Origin: G963669295 sp963669295
GTDB lineage: Bacteria; Bacteroidota; Bacteroidia; Flavobacteriales_D; CALLUQ01
Direction: 5' to 3'
NCBI GenBank assembly: GCA_963669295.1
Contig: OY769938.1
Location: 4,960,001 to 5,024,000 of the forward strand
Length of the DNA stretch: 64,000 nt
Under the pieces are notes generated by a model, which had not been told where the DNA came from, searched no databases, and saw nothing but the letters and a program-made list of their open reading frames with translations. A program made the translations under genes and the position numbers. The first letter of the stretch is position 1. The number at the start of each line of letters is the position of its first letter. Below are positions 1 to 9,467 of this stretch, in pieces.

Positions 1-1372
1 CACTTACAATGGGCATTGTACCTCCCGTTATTTGATAGGCACTGTTGGTACTCACCAGGATGCCTGGCAATTGAGTAAGTATGGTATCCACCACGATGTT
101 TTCGTTTACAGGAACAAAAGGAGTTGCAGTAGATCGGCAGGTATTGGTAATGTTGTTTAAAGGAATGCTGTATTGCAATGGAATAAATACATTGGCAGCA
201 GTTTCGAAATTGCTCATTAACTGAATGTTAGAACCAACAACAGCACTTCCAATAATGCTGTTGTCTTTCAAAACAGTATCGAGTTGAATGGATTGCATCA
301 CATTGCCATCTGTATCGATTTGCGAAACAAAGGGTATACCCACACGACTATTGCCCGCCACACTGTCTTTACTGCCAGTAACATACAACGATTGTTGGTG
401 GTAATGTAATGCAGTAGCATAGTTTTCTTTGGCTCCAGAAGCATTGTCAAACAGTTCGTGCCACAACACATTGCCGTTAGCATCCAGCTTCACTAAGAAA
501 TGATCGGGAGCCGATGTAATATTGGCCTCATGTGCTTCACCTAGCACATATACATTTCCTTGTTCATCTTCTACCACATCCACAGGGTAATCAGAAAGTA
601 GGGTAGGGCCGGTGTAAGGCATGTCGAAAGAGCGGAACCACTGTACATTACCATCTTTATCGGTTTTGGTAATGCCCAGGTAAATGTCGGGGTATTGCGT
701 TGACTTGTCGAGGTGTTGTTGCAGCAACAATAAATGATTGTCGCCTACCACCATCTTTACCGCACGACTTAAACTCGGGTTGGGGTCGCTTTGATATTTC
801 TTAATGATTAAAGGAGTAAGGGTAGTATCAAACTTCGCCAGGAATGCGTACGAGGTAACGCCTTCAGGGTTGGCTTCTCCAGCTACCCAAACGTGTTGTC
901 CGTCGGTAGCAATGGCATAGCCTAATGTGTTGATACTGGCCAATGAATCGATGTCGAATGTAATCGAATTGCTCACTTGCCCATGCTGCACATGCAATAC
1001 GGTACTCATAATGTCCATAATGCTGTTGTAATGATCGATGACCATGTAATGGTTGTTTTTGGTACCGACTATTGCTCTAATGCTTGAGTTAGCCGGTGCG
1101 TTTTGTATGTAATACAGTTTTTCAGGCTGTCCCATCGTATCCATAATGGCATACATCATTTGTCCGCACATGACTCCCGAAGGAGTTCCTGCAACAAAAA
1201 GGTGGGTGCTGTCGGTACTGCTGCTAATTACTTGTAAGTTGGGAGCATAGGAGAATTGGCCGCACCAGAATTCGTAAGACTGATGCTGAGCATAGGAAGA
1301 ATAGAAGCAGGAGCAGAGAAGCGAAGTAAAGAAAATGGTTAGCAAGCGCAGCGTGTAAGAGCGCGTCTTCAT
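1..1372 (-). CDS. Secreted protein with beta-propeller-like repeats, 5' part only
   Basis: This gene is read on the minus strand from an ATG at 1372 and runs off the left edge of the window, so its C-terminus is not visible. It starts MKTRSYTLRLL, followed by a hydrophobic signal peptide ending near SSYAQ. The body has repeated motifs of the kind D..GNV.W / D.QGNVYV.G / D..GNVLW, which resemble SBBP/PQQ-like blades of secreted Bacteroidota propeller proteins. A T9SS sorting tail would be expected in the missing part but cannot be confirmed. No other secreted gene lies directly before it; the next gene upstream is the methyltransferase at 1551. Function is unknown. Confidence 0.75.
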   Translation of the reverse strand, partial: MKTRSYTLRLLTIFFTSLLCSCFYSSYAQHQSYEFWCGQFSYAPNLQVISSSTDSTHLFVAGTPSGVMCGQMMYAIMDTMGQPEKLYYIQNAPANSSIRAIVGTKNNHYMVIDHYNSIMDIMSTVLHVQHGQVSNSITFDIDSLASINTLGYAIATDGQHVWVAGEANPEGVTSYAFLAKFDTTLTPLIIKKYQSDPNPSLSRAVKMVVGDNHLLLLQQHLDKSTQYPDIYLGITKTDKDGNVQWFRSFDMPYTGPTLLSDYPVDVVEDEQGNVYVLGEAHEANITSAPDHFLVKLDANGNVLWHELFDNASGAKENYATALHYHQQSLYVTGSKDSVAGNSRVGIPFVSQIDTDGNVMQSIQLDTVLKDNSIIGSAVVGSNIQLMSNFETAANVFIPLQYSIPLNNITNTCRSTATPFVPVNENIVVDTILTQLPGILVSTNSAYQITGGTMPIVS

Positions 1373-1550
1373 AATTTTATAAGAATTATAGTGTAAATAA
1401 AAAGAATTGAATTGCTATTGCTGTATTAATAAATCGTATTCGGATGTCTTGATGAAATTAGGGCGTTTCCATAGTGGTTTTAATTGTGTGATTTAATGTA
1501 TTGTGAATTCCTGAAAATCAAACGTTAATGATACAAGTGATTAGCCTGTT

Positions 1551-2594
1551 TTATGTAAGCCAACGTTTTATTGATTTGACCACTCCTCGTGTTTTTGTTT
1601 TGTCGAGCACGAAGAGCAGTAGTTTTGTTGCCTTCTTTCTTATCCGCATTAATGTGAAAGAATAACTTCCTTTTTTCTCTTCAATGCTAAGGATGTACTC
1701 CTTTGTTTTTGAGTAATCACTTTGAATAATAACGGTATTTTTATTGTACTTAAATACAGCTTGTACGAATTGATTTCCATGGATTAACTCAAAACCATTC
1801 TTAGCGAATAAGTTTGCCAACGTTTCTAAAGAGAAATGGAAAGTATGGGCATTCTGAAAGTACCTTAAGATGTTTGATTCGTAGTTTTTATGAATTTCCT
1901 TAACTCCTGGAACTTCTATATAAATTAATGTATGTTCAGTAATGTTTTCCTTTATTGTTTGCAGCTCGTCATTAAGGTCGAGGATGTGTTCTAATACATG
2001 GGAGTATATGATTACATCAGGTTTTTTATCCATTTTACAGTTGGAGAGTACCCCCACATCCGGGTTCAGGCCAAAGGTGCGTTTTCCATAAGCGATATAT
2101 TTCTCTCCAAGGTCAATGCCTTTTACAGCATGTCCTTTTTCTCTAAAAAACTCCAATATTCCACCCGCTCCGCAACCCACTTCAAACACAAATAAAGGGG
2201 CATCAGAAAGCAGCTGGTGTTTATTAAGAAAATCATAAATCCTTTGCCCTTTTCTTTTCTGGCTTTCAAAGAACGATTGAACGGCTGTTTTCTTTGCTAC
2301 ATATAGCTTTCGGTATTCCGAGTTGTAAAAATGATGGTAGCTTTCTTTGGTCATCCTGGGACTGGTGTAAACCAAGCCACAATAAGCGCAAATGTTTGTA
2401 GCAAAGAATAGCCCATATCGGTCCTTTTGTCCAATAAGCTCTTTTTGTCCACTATCGCATATTGGACAAAGTATTTCTTCAAATTGATAAGTCCCAGCGT
2501 CAACTTTTCGAGAAATTTGATCAGCCATCTCCCGTTGAAGCTTGTTTAGTTTAAGTTCAGGAATGCGATCATTCTTTAATCTGGGTAAAAGCAT
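1551..2594 (-). CDS. Class I SAM-dependent methyltransferase with N-terminal Cys4 motif
   Basis: The product (about 347 residues) has a four-cysteine cluster (CPIC near residue 43, CAYC near 69) followed by a Rossmann methyltransferase domain with the SAM motif FEVGCGAGG (about 135-145) and an acidic motif II (KGIDLG). Proteins with this layout methylate sugars or other small molecules, often in surface polysaccharide pathways; the substrate cannot be read here. A TTG at 2600 would add two residues, but the ATG at 2594 sits just after the TGA of a short upstream reading frame (2597-2749), so translation may be coupled. The gene looks more AT-rich than its neighbours and stands alone, which suggests acquisition by transfer. 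Confidence 0.75.
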   Translation of the reverse strand: MLLPRLKNDRIPELKLNKLQREMADQISRKVDAGTYQFEEILCPICDSGQKELIGQKDRYGLFFATNICAYCGLVYTSPRMTKESYHHFYNSEYRKLYVAKKTAVQSFFESQKRKGQRIYDFLNKHQLLSDAPLFVFEVGCGAGGILEFFREKGHAVKGIDLGEKYIAYGKRTFGLNPDVGVLSNCKMDKKPDVIIYSHVLEHILDLNDELQTIKENITEHTLIYIEVPGVKEIHKNYESNILRYFQNAHTFHFSLETLANLFAKNGFELIHGNQFVQAVFKYNKNTVIIQSDYSKTKEYILSIEEKKGSYSFTLMRIRKKATKLLLFVLDKTKTRGVVKSIKRWLT

Positions 2595-2596
2595 GA

Positions 2597-2749
2597 TCAA
2601 TCTTTATTCGTACTGGTAATGTGTATAGGCCTAATAGAAAGTTGCTCAGAAGCTTGTTGTTGAGCATTGGCAATGCAAATACTTGTGTAGAGAAACGAAT
2701 AGAAGAGAGTATGGGCTAGCGAGCGCGACGTGTAATATCGCGTCTTCAT
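2597..2749 (-). pseudogene. Truncated signal-peptide ORF (50 aa), paralogue of the 1-1372 gene's N-terminus
   Basis: Read on the minus strand from ATG 2749, this short frame begins MKTRYYTSRSLAHTLF and ends in a signal-peptide-like stretch (CIANAQQQ) before a TGA at 2597-2599. The gene at 1-1372 begins MKTRSYTLRLL and likewise ends its signal peptide in YAQHQ. The surrounding bases (cgtcttcat, gcgagcgc, gtgtaa) match too, so the two starts are related. I interpret it as the 5' stump of a duplicated secreted-protein gene whose body was lost or replaced by the methyltransferase. It could still be translated as a leader peptide coupled to the methyltransferase. Confidence 0.55.
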
Positions 2750-2850
2750 TTAATTAAGATGTTTAATTATTGATTGCAAAGGACGTTTAAAGCTTGCGCT
2801 TTGATGTTTGTTGTTGTTTTTCGGACGTCTTGAATTAAATCAGTACATCA

Positions 2851-3549
2851 CTATAGGTTTAAACGTAGCCTAATGGTGTCTTTATAGGTTTGCCCGATAG
2901 GAAGTTGGTGTTGGCGCATGGTAATGGTATTCCCTTCTACCTGTTGGATGTGGTTGATTGCTACAATAAACGATTTGTGTACGCGTAAGAAGTGAGCAGA
3001 AGGGAGCAACGACTCAAAGGCTGTTATTGATTTGTGACAAACAAACATGGTGTCTTCCAAATGCACCTTGGTATAGTTGCCATAGGCTTCAATGAACAAG
3101 ATGTTTTGTGCATGTACCTGGTGATGCTTTTTATCGCCTTTTAAAAAGAAACTGGTTTGGTTCAAGGACTTACCAGTAGGTGTTTCAATCGTTTGCTGAT
3201 GGTGAGCAACTACCTTGTTCACTGCTTTTACCAATCGATCAAAGCTAAAGGGCTTCAGCAAATAATCAGTTACATTCAATTCATATCCTTCTAACGCAAA
3301 TTCCTGGTAAGCAGAGGTGATGATGACTTGCGGTGGGTGGGGCATGGTTTTTAAGAATTCTAACCCTGAAAATTTGGGCATGTTAATGTCGAGAAACAGC
3401 AAGTCAACAGGTTGTTCGGTAATTGCTTGCATGGCTTCAAATGCATTGTAGCAATTGCCTGCTTTCTGTAGGTGAGGCAGGTTGTTGCAGTACTTTTCTA
3501 AAATACGATGAGCAATGGGCTCGTCATCTACAATGAGGTACTTAATCAT
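2851..3549 (-). CDS. LytTR-family response regulator
   Basis: This 232-residue protein has an N-terminal receiver domain with the acidic pair DD at residues 8-9, phospho-acceptor Asp54 in LLFLDINMP and the conserved Lys in LLKPFS (about 98), followed by a C-terminal LytTR DNA-binding domain (about 130-230; FIEAYGNYTKVH, FLRVHKSFIVAI). It is the usual length for the AlgR/LytR type. It overlaps the upstream histidine kinase gene by 4 bp (ATGA), so the two form a two-component pair. The pair is divergent from the ABC exporter at 4858, its likely target. The closest relative in this window is the regulator at 26669. Confidence 0.93.
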   Translation of the reverse strand: MIKYLIVDDEPIAHRILEKYCNNLPHLQKAGNCYNAFEAMQAITEQPVDLLFLDINMPKFSGLEFLKTMPHPPQVIITSAYQEFALEGYELNVTDYLLKPFSFDRLVKAVNKVVAHHQQTIETPTGKSLNQTSFFLKGDKKHHQVHAQNILFIEAYGNYTKVHLEDTMFVCHKSITAFESLLPSAHFLRVHKSFIVAINHIQQVEGNTITMRQHQLPIGQTYKDTIRLRLNL

Positions 3550-4652
3550 GCTGTTGTAATTTCTAGTAGGGCGTGGTATACTCCGTCTTTGCGATCAATG
3601 GTAAGTTGATGCTGATGAGGGTAAATGAGTTGCAATCGGTGCTGCAAGTTGGTCAACCCAATTCCTGCAGGCGTTTCCGGTGTTGTATCGCAATTGTTTT
3701 CAATTTCGAACCGCACGCCATTTTGCGTTTCTTTTAGCTGCAAGTGAATGTACGCCCCTTCCGTTAAGCGTTCTACCCCATGTTTAAAGGCATTTTCAAG
3801 TAAAATGATGAAAAGAAGTGGGGCCACCCTACCATCAGCCACTTCCTGTTCAAAGGTAATGGTAACATCTTTTTGGTAACGTATGCGGTGTAAATCAATG
3901 TAATTTTGCAAGTAGGCTGCTTCCTCTTTTAGAGATACCAGATCTTCGCGCCCCTGGTAAATGGTATAACGCATCATGTCGGATAGCTTGAGCACTACTT
4001 CAGGTGCTTGATCCGACTTTTCAACGGTAAGGCCATATAGGTTGTTGAGGGTGTTGAAGAAAAAATGCGGGTTGATTTGACTTTTCAACAAGGCCAGTTC
4101 TGCCTTTCCTTTTTCGGCCTTGAGGTTTTGCAACCATTTCCACTGCTCAAATATCCATAAACCCAATAGCAATGGCAATGGAAGCAACAAAATGCCCATT
4201 TGCTCGTGGTGGGTATCGGCATAGGCGGGATGGAGGCGAATAAAGGAAAGATAGGCCACCAAAATCCCATAAATAATGATGATGGGCACTTTGTACTTAC
4301 GAAAGAAACGTGGAAGCACCAGGTGTACTACTCCCATCCAAAACAAGATGATGAGCAAGATGGTTGCCGGGTTATTGGGAATGTTAAAATAGCTGTCTAC
4401 AGCGATCAATAAAGCCAACAGCCCAATAAGCCCCAGGCTTTTGTATACCACCACTTTGTTTTTCTTAAAGAAGGAGATGTGATGGATGATCAATGAAAAC
4501 AACAGCCACCAAAAGGTAAAGATGAAGGCATTTTCAAGCACTTCATGGGGATCGATACGAATAAACCCAACCCATTGTAGTACAAAAAACAAGGTAAATG
4601 TAATTGGTACTCCAATAAAAAAGGCCTTGTATTTCTTTATCCAAACCATCAT
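3546..4652 (-). CDS. LytS-type sensor histidine kinase
   Basis: The product has several N-terminal membrane helices (roughly the first 180 residues) and a cytoplasmic His_kinase domain with the typical motif LKSQINPHFFFNTLNNLYGL; the His is the phosphorylation site. The C-terminal ATPase carries FIILLENAFKHG (N box) and GIGLTNLQHRL (G box). It should phosphorylate the regulator encoded by the overlapping gene at 2851. A longer frame starts with GTG at 4685, but a good TAnnTTTG promoter lies at 4657-4664, so ATG 4652 (MMVWIKK) is the start and the mRNA is nearly leaderless. The sensed signal is unknown. Confidence 0.9.
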   Translation of the reverse strand: MMVWIKKYKAFFIGVPITFTLFFVLQWVGFIRIDPHEVLENAFIFTFWWLLFSLIIHHISFFKKNKVVVYKSLGLIGLLALLIAVDSYFNIPNNPATILLIILFWMGVVHLVLPRFFRKYKVPIIIIYGILVAYLSFIRLHPAYADTHHEQMGILLLPLPLLLGLWIFEQWKWLQNLKAEKGKAELALLKSQINPHFFFNTLNNLYGLTVEKSDQAPEVVLKLSDMMRYTIYQGREDLVSLKEEAAYLQNYIDLHRIRYQKDVTITFEQEVADGRVAPLLFIILLENAFKHGVERLTEGAYIHLQLKETQNGVRFEIENNCDTTPETPAGIGLTNLQHRLQLIYPHQHQLTIDRKDGVYHALLEITTA

Positions 4653-4656
4653 AAAG

Positions 4657-4687
4657 CAAAAATACGGACGATAGTTTGTACCCACAA
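4657..4687 (-). promoter_or_regulatory. Bacteroidota-type promoter of the LytS/LytTR pair
   Basis: On the minus strand the -7 box TATTTTTG (4657-4664) fits TAnnTTTG, and a TTG at 4685-4687 lies 20 bp upstream as the -33 element. The predicted transcription start falls at about 4650, essentially on the ATG at 4652, which decides the kinase's start. Confidence 0.55.
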
Positions 4688-4857
4688 TTTATTTGATCAA
4701 CGAGGTGTTTTTTGCTTCATACACCCTCTTTTTTTGCATCAAGTGCATTGGTAGTGCTACAGGTGTTTTATAAGGCCATTCTTGTGGCATTGGTCATAAA
4801 AACTATGAAAAGCCTTGTTGTCGCTATAGGTTCGCATTGTCATTAAACATTGTTTCC

Positions 4858-5745
4858 ATGAATAATACGTTGCACATTCAACACCTTTGTAAAACCTATG
4901 CGAATGGGGTACAGGCATTAAACGATGTGTCGTTAACCATTACCAATGGTATGTTTGGGTTGCTTGGCCCTAATGGTGCTGGTAAGTCTACACTCATGCG
5001 CACCATTGCTTTGTTGCAGGCACCCACCAGCGGTTCAATTGCGTTTAACGGTGTTAATATTGCCTCCAATGCATCGCTGCTACGCAGTAAGTTGGGGTAT
5101 TTGCCCCAGGAGTTTGGCGTATACCCTAAAATAAGTGCCCAGCGATTGCTGCACCATATTGCGGTGTTAAAGGGCGTTACCAACCGGCACGAGCGCAAAG
5201 AGCAGGTGGCAGCTTTGTTGCATCAAACTAACTTGTACCAACACCGCAAAAAGGCAGTGCATACCCTTTCGGGTGGTATGCGTCAGCGTTTTGGCATTGC
5301 CCAGGCATTGCTTGGCTGTCCTCAACTCATTATTGTAGATGAGCCTACTGCGGGGCTCGACCCTGAAGAACGCAATCGCTTTTTGAACCTGTTGAGCGAA
5401 ATAGGAGAGCGAATCATTGTTATTCTGTCGACCCATATTGTAGAAGATGTGCGCGATTTGTGCGCATCGATGGCAATTATGGGAGAAGGGAGTATCATTG
5501 AACAAGGCAATCCTATTGCTTTAACCAATATGCTGAAAGGGAAGGTATGGGTGAAAACCATCAACCGCGAGGCGCTTAACGATTATCGCTCAGCGTATCG
5601 GGTTATTGCCTCTCGTTTAAGGGCTGGTAAAACTCAAATACAGGTATACAGCGATGCGCTTCCGGAAACTGGTTTTGAACCGTTAACTCCCGATTTGGAA
5701 AGTGTTTATTTCTCCGCCTTATATCCACCTCAAAACAACAGTTGA
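4858..5745 (+). CDS. ABC transporter ATP-binding protein
   Basis: This 295-residue ABC ATPase has Walker A LLGPNGAGKST (about 38-48), the signature HTLSGGMRQR, Walker B LIIVDEPTAGLD and the H-loop STHIVEDV. It energises export together with the permease encoded by the next gene, whose ATG shares one base with this gene's stop. A TTG start at 4837 would add seven residues; ATG 4858 (MNNTLHIQHLC) fits the family start better. It is divergent from the LytS/LytTR pair, an arrangement common for peptide-responsive exporters. The transported substrate is unknown. Confidence 0.92.
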   Translation: MNNTLHIQHLCKTYANGVQALNDVSLTITNGMFGLLGPNGAGKSTLMRTIALLQAPTSGSIAFNGVNIASNASLLRSKLGYLPQEFGVYPKISAQRLLHHIAVLKGVTNRHERKEQVAALLHQTNLYQHRKKAVHTLSGGMRQRFGIAQALLGCPQLIIVDEPTAGLDPEERNRFLNLLSEIGERIIVILSTHIVEDVRDLCASMAIMGEGSIIEQGNPIALTNMLKGKVWVKTINREALNDYRSAYRVIASRLRAGKTQIQVYSDALPETGFEPLTPDLESVYFSALYPPQNNS

Positions 5746-8700
5746 TGTTCTTTTCTTTATTGCAATTTGAAATACGCTACCAATTAAAGCAGCGCGCAGC
5801 CATTGGATTTTCGGTGGTGTTTTTGCTGTTAGGATTCATCATGGGTAGCAGGGCATATGTGCCAGCGCAGGTGTTGATAGACTCCAATTACCAAATTACC
5901 TTTTTCATAGGGCTGTTATCATTGGGGAGTGTGTTTCCTGTAATGTTTTTTGCCATTGCAGGTGTGCTGCGCGACAGGCAATATGGTATGGAGCCTATTG
6001 TTTATAGCACTGCAGTGGGGAAGGTTCCTTTCTTCTTTAGTCGTTTTGCAGGGGTGTTGCTACTGAGTTTGCTGGTGTTTTCGATGGCCTTAATAGGGTT
6101 TGCGCTGGGCACCAACATGGCCGCAGTTAACCCTGACCAGCTTATTGGGTTTCGATGGAGCTATTACACACGCGTTTGGCTAATCATGGTATTGCCCAAT
6201 GTGTTCATTGCTACGGCAGTTGTTTTTTCCATCAGTTCTTTTACAAAAAGCAATGTAGCCACTTATGTAGGGGCTGTGGCTATTTATGCCTTGTATTGGA
6301 TTTGTTCCATTTTCTTGAATTCGCCCATGTTGGCACAGGCAGTTACTCCTTCGCCAGAAAACATGGCCATTGCTGCCGTAGCCGACCCCTTTGGACTGGC
6401 TGCTTTTTTCGAACAAACGCAGTATTGGACCCCTTTTGAAAAGAATACACAGCAGGTAGCGTTTTCGGGTTACCTACTATGGAGCAGGTTGTTGTGGAGC
6501 GGAATTGCCGCATTGGTGTTGGTTGTTGCCTATTGGCGATTTTCCTTTCAGTCCACTTCCCGAAAAGCAAAGCAAGCACCAGTAATAACCACTGGTAAGG
6601 GCGTTGCTTACACTCCTGTAAGTACCAACACACAAGCAGGGCAGTGGCAAAGCTTTAAAGCTTTGTTACGCATTGAGTTAACCAATGTATTCAAGAGCCT
6701 TCCATTTATTGCGGTGGTGTTGGTGTGGGTAGTAATTGTGGCTTCAGAGGTTTATTCGCGTGTTTATGAAGGAGGAGCTTATAACGACAGTTTGTACCCT
6801 ACTACCAACTTGCTGATTTGGCTCATTGAAGATCCGCTGCCGTTCTTAGGGCTTTTGCTGCTGGTGTTTTACAGCGGTGAGATGGTATGGCGTGAGCGTC
6901 AGTTGCAATTCAATGGCATTATCGACAGCACTCCGGTGCGTAGCATTGTGTTTTTTACAGCAAAAGCTGTAGCGCTGGTATTGTTGCCCTTAGTGTTGAT
7001 TGCTATTAGCATTATAATTGCCATTGGTTTTCAAATAGCAGGTGGCTATTATCACGTTGAGTTAGCGCAATACCTGGCCATGTTTTACTACTCGGGCATA
7101 GGCTTTTTGTTTTATGCGCTACTGGCACTATTCATCCAATCGGTGGTAGCCAATAAGTATGTGGGCATGATGGTTACCGGAGTCATCATCATTTTGTTTG
7201 GCAATGGCCTTTCATCGTGGTTGGGCATTGAACACCCACTGTTGCGCCCCGGTTACCTGCCGTATGTTGAGTATACCAATATGACTGGATATGGGGATGC
7301 TGCGCGTACATTTCATTATTACGCATTGCATTGGATGCTATTGGGATGGATACTGGCCTTGTGTTCTTTTAAGCTGTGGCAGCGAGGCGTGGTAGAAGGA
7401 ATAAAGGTAAAGCTCAAGCAGTTGAAGGGGTGGAGTAGGAGGCAACGCATCATATTGGGAGTGGCGTTGTTACTTTTCATGGGGTCGGGCTCTGCCATTT
7501 ATTACAACACTAATGTAGTAAACGATTATACCACCATTAACGAAAGGCTGGATTACCGGGAGGCCTATGAGCGTAAGTTGAAGCAATACGAAGCATTGGA
7601 GCGACCGGTGGTGGTACAGGCAAAAACCAATGTGGCTATTTATCCGCACGAAAGAAGGGTGGAGCTAAAAGCGTACCATGTGTTAGAAAACATCAGCGAT
7701 ACCACCATTCATCAAATACTGGTATCGGAAAAGGAACCACTACAATTCATTGCCCTTGAAAATGGCAGGGAGGTCGCTTACGATCCTTACCTTGAAGTGC
7801 GGTTGTATGAGTTACATCCACCACTGGCCCCTGGCGAACAGCTGCAGTTTACTTATCATCTTGAGGCGCAGCATACAGGGTTTAGTACCAACAAGGCTTT
7901 GGTGAACAATGGCACATACCTGTCGCAAACCAGCTACGAACCGGTATTGGGGTATCGTAGCGGCCTGGAAATTAGCCAAGCTGTTGAACGGCAGCAACGA
8001 GGGCTTCCACCACAAGAAGAGCCTGTTGTTACCGACGATCATATATTGGGCGATGCTACCAACAAGATGCGTCGCATTGAGTTCGAAACAGTAGTGTCTA
8101 CAGCCAATGATCAGATGGCTATTGCTCCGGGCAATTTAATGGCGCAGTGGACCGGCAATGGCAGGAATTATTACCACTACAAAGCCCCTTCTACCATTGC
8201 GCCATCCATTACCTACCTTTCGGCCAACTACCAAACAAAAGTGCAGCAGCATAAAGGCATTGCCATTGAGCAATACTATCACCCATCGCACCATTACAAC
8301 ATCAATAACATAGCCCGATATAGCAAGCTCACCCTCGATTACTGCATCAACAATTTTGGCGCATATCCTTTTGATCATTTGCGCATTGCCGAAATTCCCG
8401 GGCATTGGCCTTTTGGCGGACAGGCCCTCCCTGGCACCATTGGCATGGTAGAAGATCGATTGTACCTGGTTGATAATACCAATCCTTATGGGTTTGACCT
8501 GGTAGCCAAACGCACCATTCATGAGGTGGCGCACCAGTGGTGGGGGCATATTTTGGTGCCCAAGTACATAGAGGGGGGCAGTTTGTTTACCGAAGGATTG
8601 GCTAAATATACTGAAGCGGTGGTGATGGAACAGTACAATGGGCTTGGCGCCATATGGCAGCTGAGTGAATCGGCCAACAAACGATACTTTTCAGGACGTT

Positions 8701-9299
8701 CTTTTGCTACAACACCAGAGCCGCCCTTGTACCATGCCGCTGGCGAAAGCTACCTGTCGTACGGAAAAAACTATACGGTGATGCTGGCGTTGAAGGACTT
8801 GTTGGGCGAAACACAGGTAAACAGTGCATTGCAGCAGTTGGTGAGCCGGCACCGTGCCGATGCAGAGCCTACTGTTACTTCGTTGGAGCTGCTGGATGAA
8901 TTTTATCGTGTAGCACCACCAAAATACCATGTGCTGATCGACGATTGGCTGAAACGGGTGATTACGTATGATTTGCAGGTGAAAGAAGTGACTGTAAACG
9001 AACAAAACGGACAGTATGAAGTGGTATTGCAATTGGAAACACAGCGCTTTGAAACGAATGCAGCAGGCAGGGCAGAACCCATTGCAATGAACGAGCCCAT
9101 TCCTATTGGAATATTTGCCCAACATCCTAAGCACTTAAAGGTGGGAGAACAGCCGTTATACTTGCGCCCTCACCAAATTAGCCGCAACAAACATACCATT
9201 AGGGTGGTGGTGAATGAACGCCCTACTTATGTGGCCATTGATCCTTTCGGCACTCGATCTGATGCCAACCGTGCCAACAATTTGATGTTGGTGGAGTAA
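5745..9299 (+). CDS. ABC-2 permease fused to M1-family aminopeptidase
   Basis: This 1184-residue protein carries two ABC-2-type membrane blocks (about residues 10-270 and 310-580, each with six or so helices) and a C-terminal extracytoplasmic M1 metallopeptidase. The zinc site is HEVAHQWWGH (His926, Glu927, His930) with the third ligand Glu950 in FTEGLAKY; GGQALPG (about 888) corresponds to the GxMEN-like substrate loop. The fusion is known in Bacteroidota as an ABC permease/M1 aminopeptidase. It probably exports or senses peptides and trims them outside the membrane. ATG 5745 overlaps the TGA of the ATPase gene, so a single transcript with coupled translation is likely. Confidence 0.9.
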   Translation: MFFSLLQFEIRYQLKQRAAIGFSVVFLLLGFIMGSRAYVPAQVLIDSNYQITFFIGLLSLGSVFPVMFFAIAGVLRDRQYGMEPIVYSTAVGKVPFFFSRFAGVLLLSLLVFSMALIGFALGTNMAAVNPDQLIGFRWSYYTRVWLIMVLPNVFIATAVVFSISSFTKSNVATYVGAVAIYALYWICSIFLNSPMLAQAVTPSPENMAIAAVADPFGLAAFFEQTQYWTPFEKNTQQVAFSGYLLWSRLLWSGIAALVLVVAYWRFSFQSTSRKAKQAPVITTGKGVAYTPVSTNTQAGQWQSFKALLRIELTNVFKSLPFIAVVLVWVVIVASEVYSRVYEGGAYNDSLYPTTNLLIWLIEDPLPFLGLLLLVFYSGEMVWRERQLQFNGIIDSTPVRSIVFFTAKAVALVLLPLVLIAISIIIAIGFQIAGGYYHVELAQYLAMFYYSGIGFLFYALLALFIQSVVANKYVGMMVTGVIIILFGNGLSSWLGIEHPLLRPGYLPYVEYTNMTGYGDAARTFHYYALHWMLLGWILALCSFKLWQRGVVEGIKVKLKQLKGWSRRQRIILGVALLLFMGSGSAIYYNTNVVNDYTTINERLDYREAYERKLKQYEALERPVVVQAKTNVAIYPHERRVELKAYHVLENISDTTIHQILVSEKEPLQFIALENGREVAYDPYLEVRLYELHPPLAPGEQLQFTYHLEAQHTGFSTNKALVNNGTYLSQTSYEPVLGYRSGLEISQAVERQQRGLPPQEEPVVTDDHILGDATNKMRRIEFETVVSTANDQMAIAPGNLMAQWTGNGRNYYHYKAPSTIAPSITYLSANYQTKVQQHKGIAIEQYYHPSHHYNINNIARYSKLTLDYCINNFGAYPFDHLRIAEIPGHWPFGGQALPGTIGMVEDRLYLVDNTNPYGFDLVAKRTIHEVAHQWWGHILVPKYIEGGSLFTEGLAKYTEAVVMEQYNGLGAIWQLSESANKRYFSGRSFATTPEPPLYHAAGESYLSYGKNYTVMLALKDLLGETQVNSALQQLVSRHRADAEPTVTSLELLDEFYRVAPPKYHVLIDDWLKRVITYDLQVKEVTVNEQNGQYEVVLQLETQRFETNAAGRAEPIAMNEPIPIGIFAQHPKHLKVGEQPLYLRPHQISRNKHTIRVVVNERPTYVAIDPFGTRSDANRANNLMLVE

Positions 9300-9390
9300 G
9301 AGCAGGGCTGTTTTATCACTACTGTTTCATGCTAGTGAGGAGCGCAAAGTGCTGGAAAACAAAACCATTCAAGCATTGCATTAAAAACAA

Positions 9391-9445
9391 TCTACCCGGC
9401 CAACCCCTGAACCGCCAGAAACGGATAGGGTGGCAGCCGGGTAGA
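9391..9445. terminator. Inverted repeat between convergent genes, probable bidirectional terminator
   Basis: A perfect 10-bp inverted repeat (tctacccggc at 9391-9400, gccgggtaga at 9436-9445) lies between the stop of the M1 fusion gene (9299) and the convergent amine oxidase gene (ending 9468). No long T-tract follows, so a terminator role is probable rather than certain. Confidence 0.5.
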
Positions 9446-9467
9446 CTTTATATAGATGAGGTAGTAG

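Noticed and set aside
8136..8549. Minus-strand frame inside the M1 peptidase domain
   Set aside because: Shadow of the zinc-site coding region on the plus strand.
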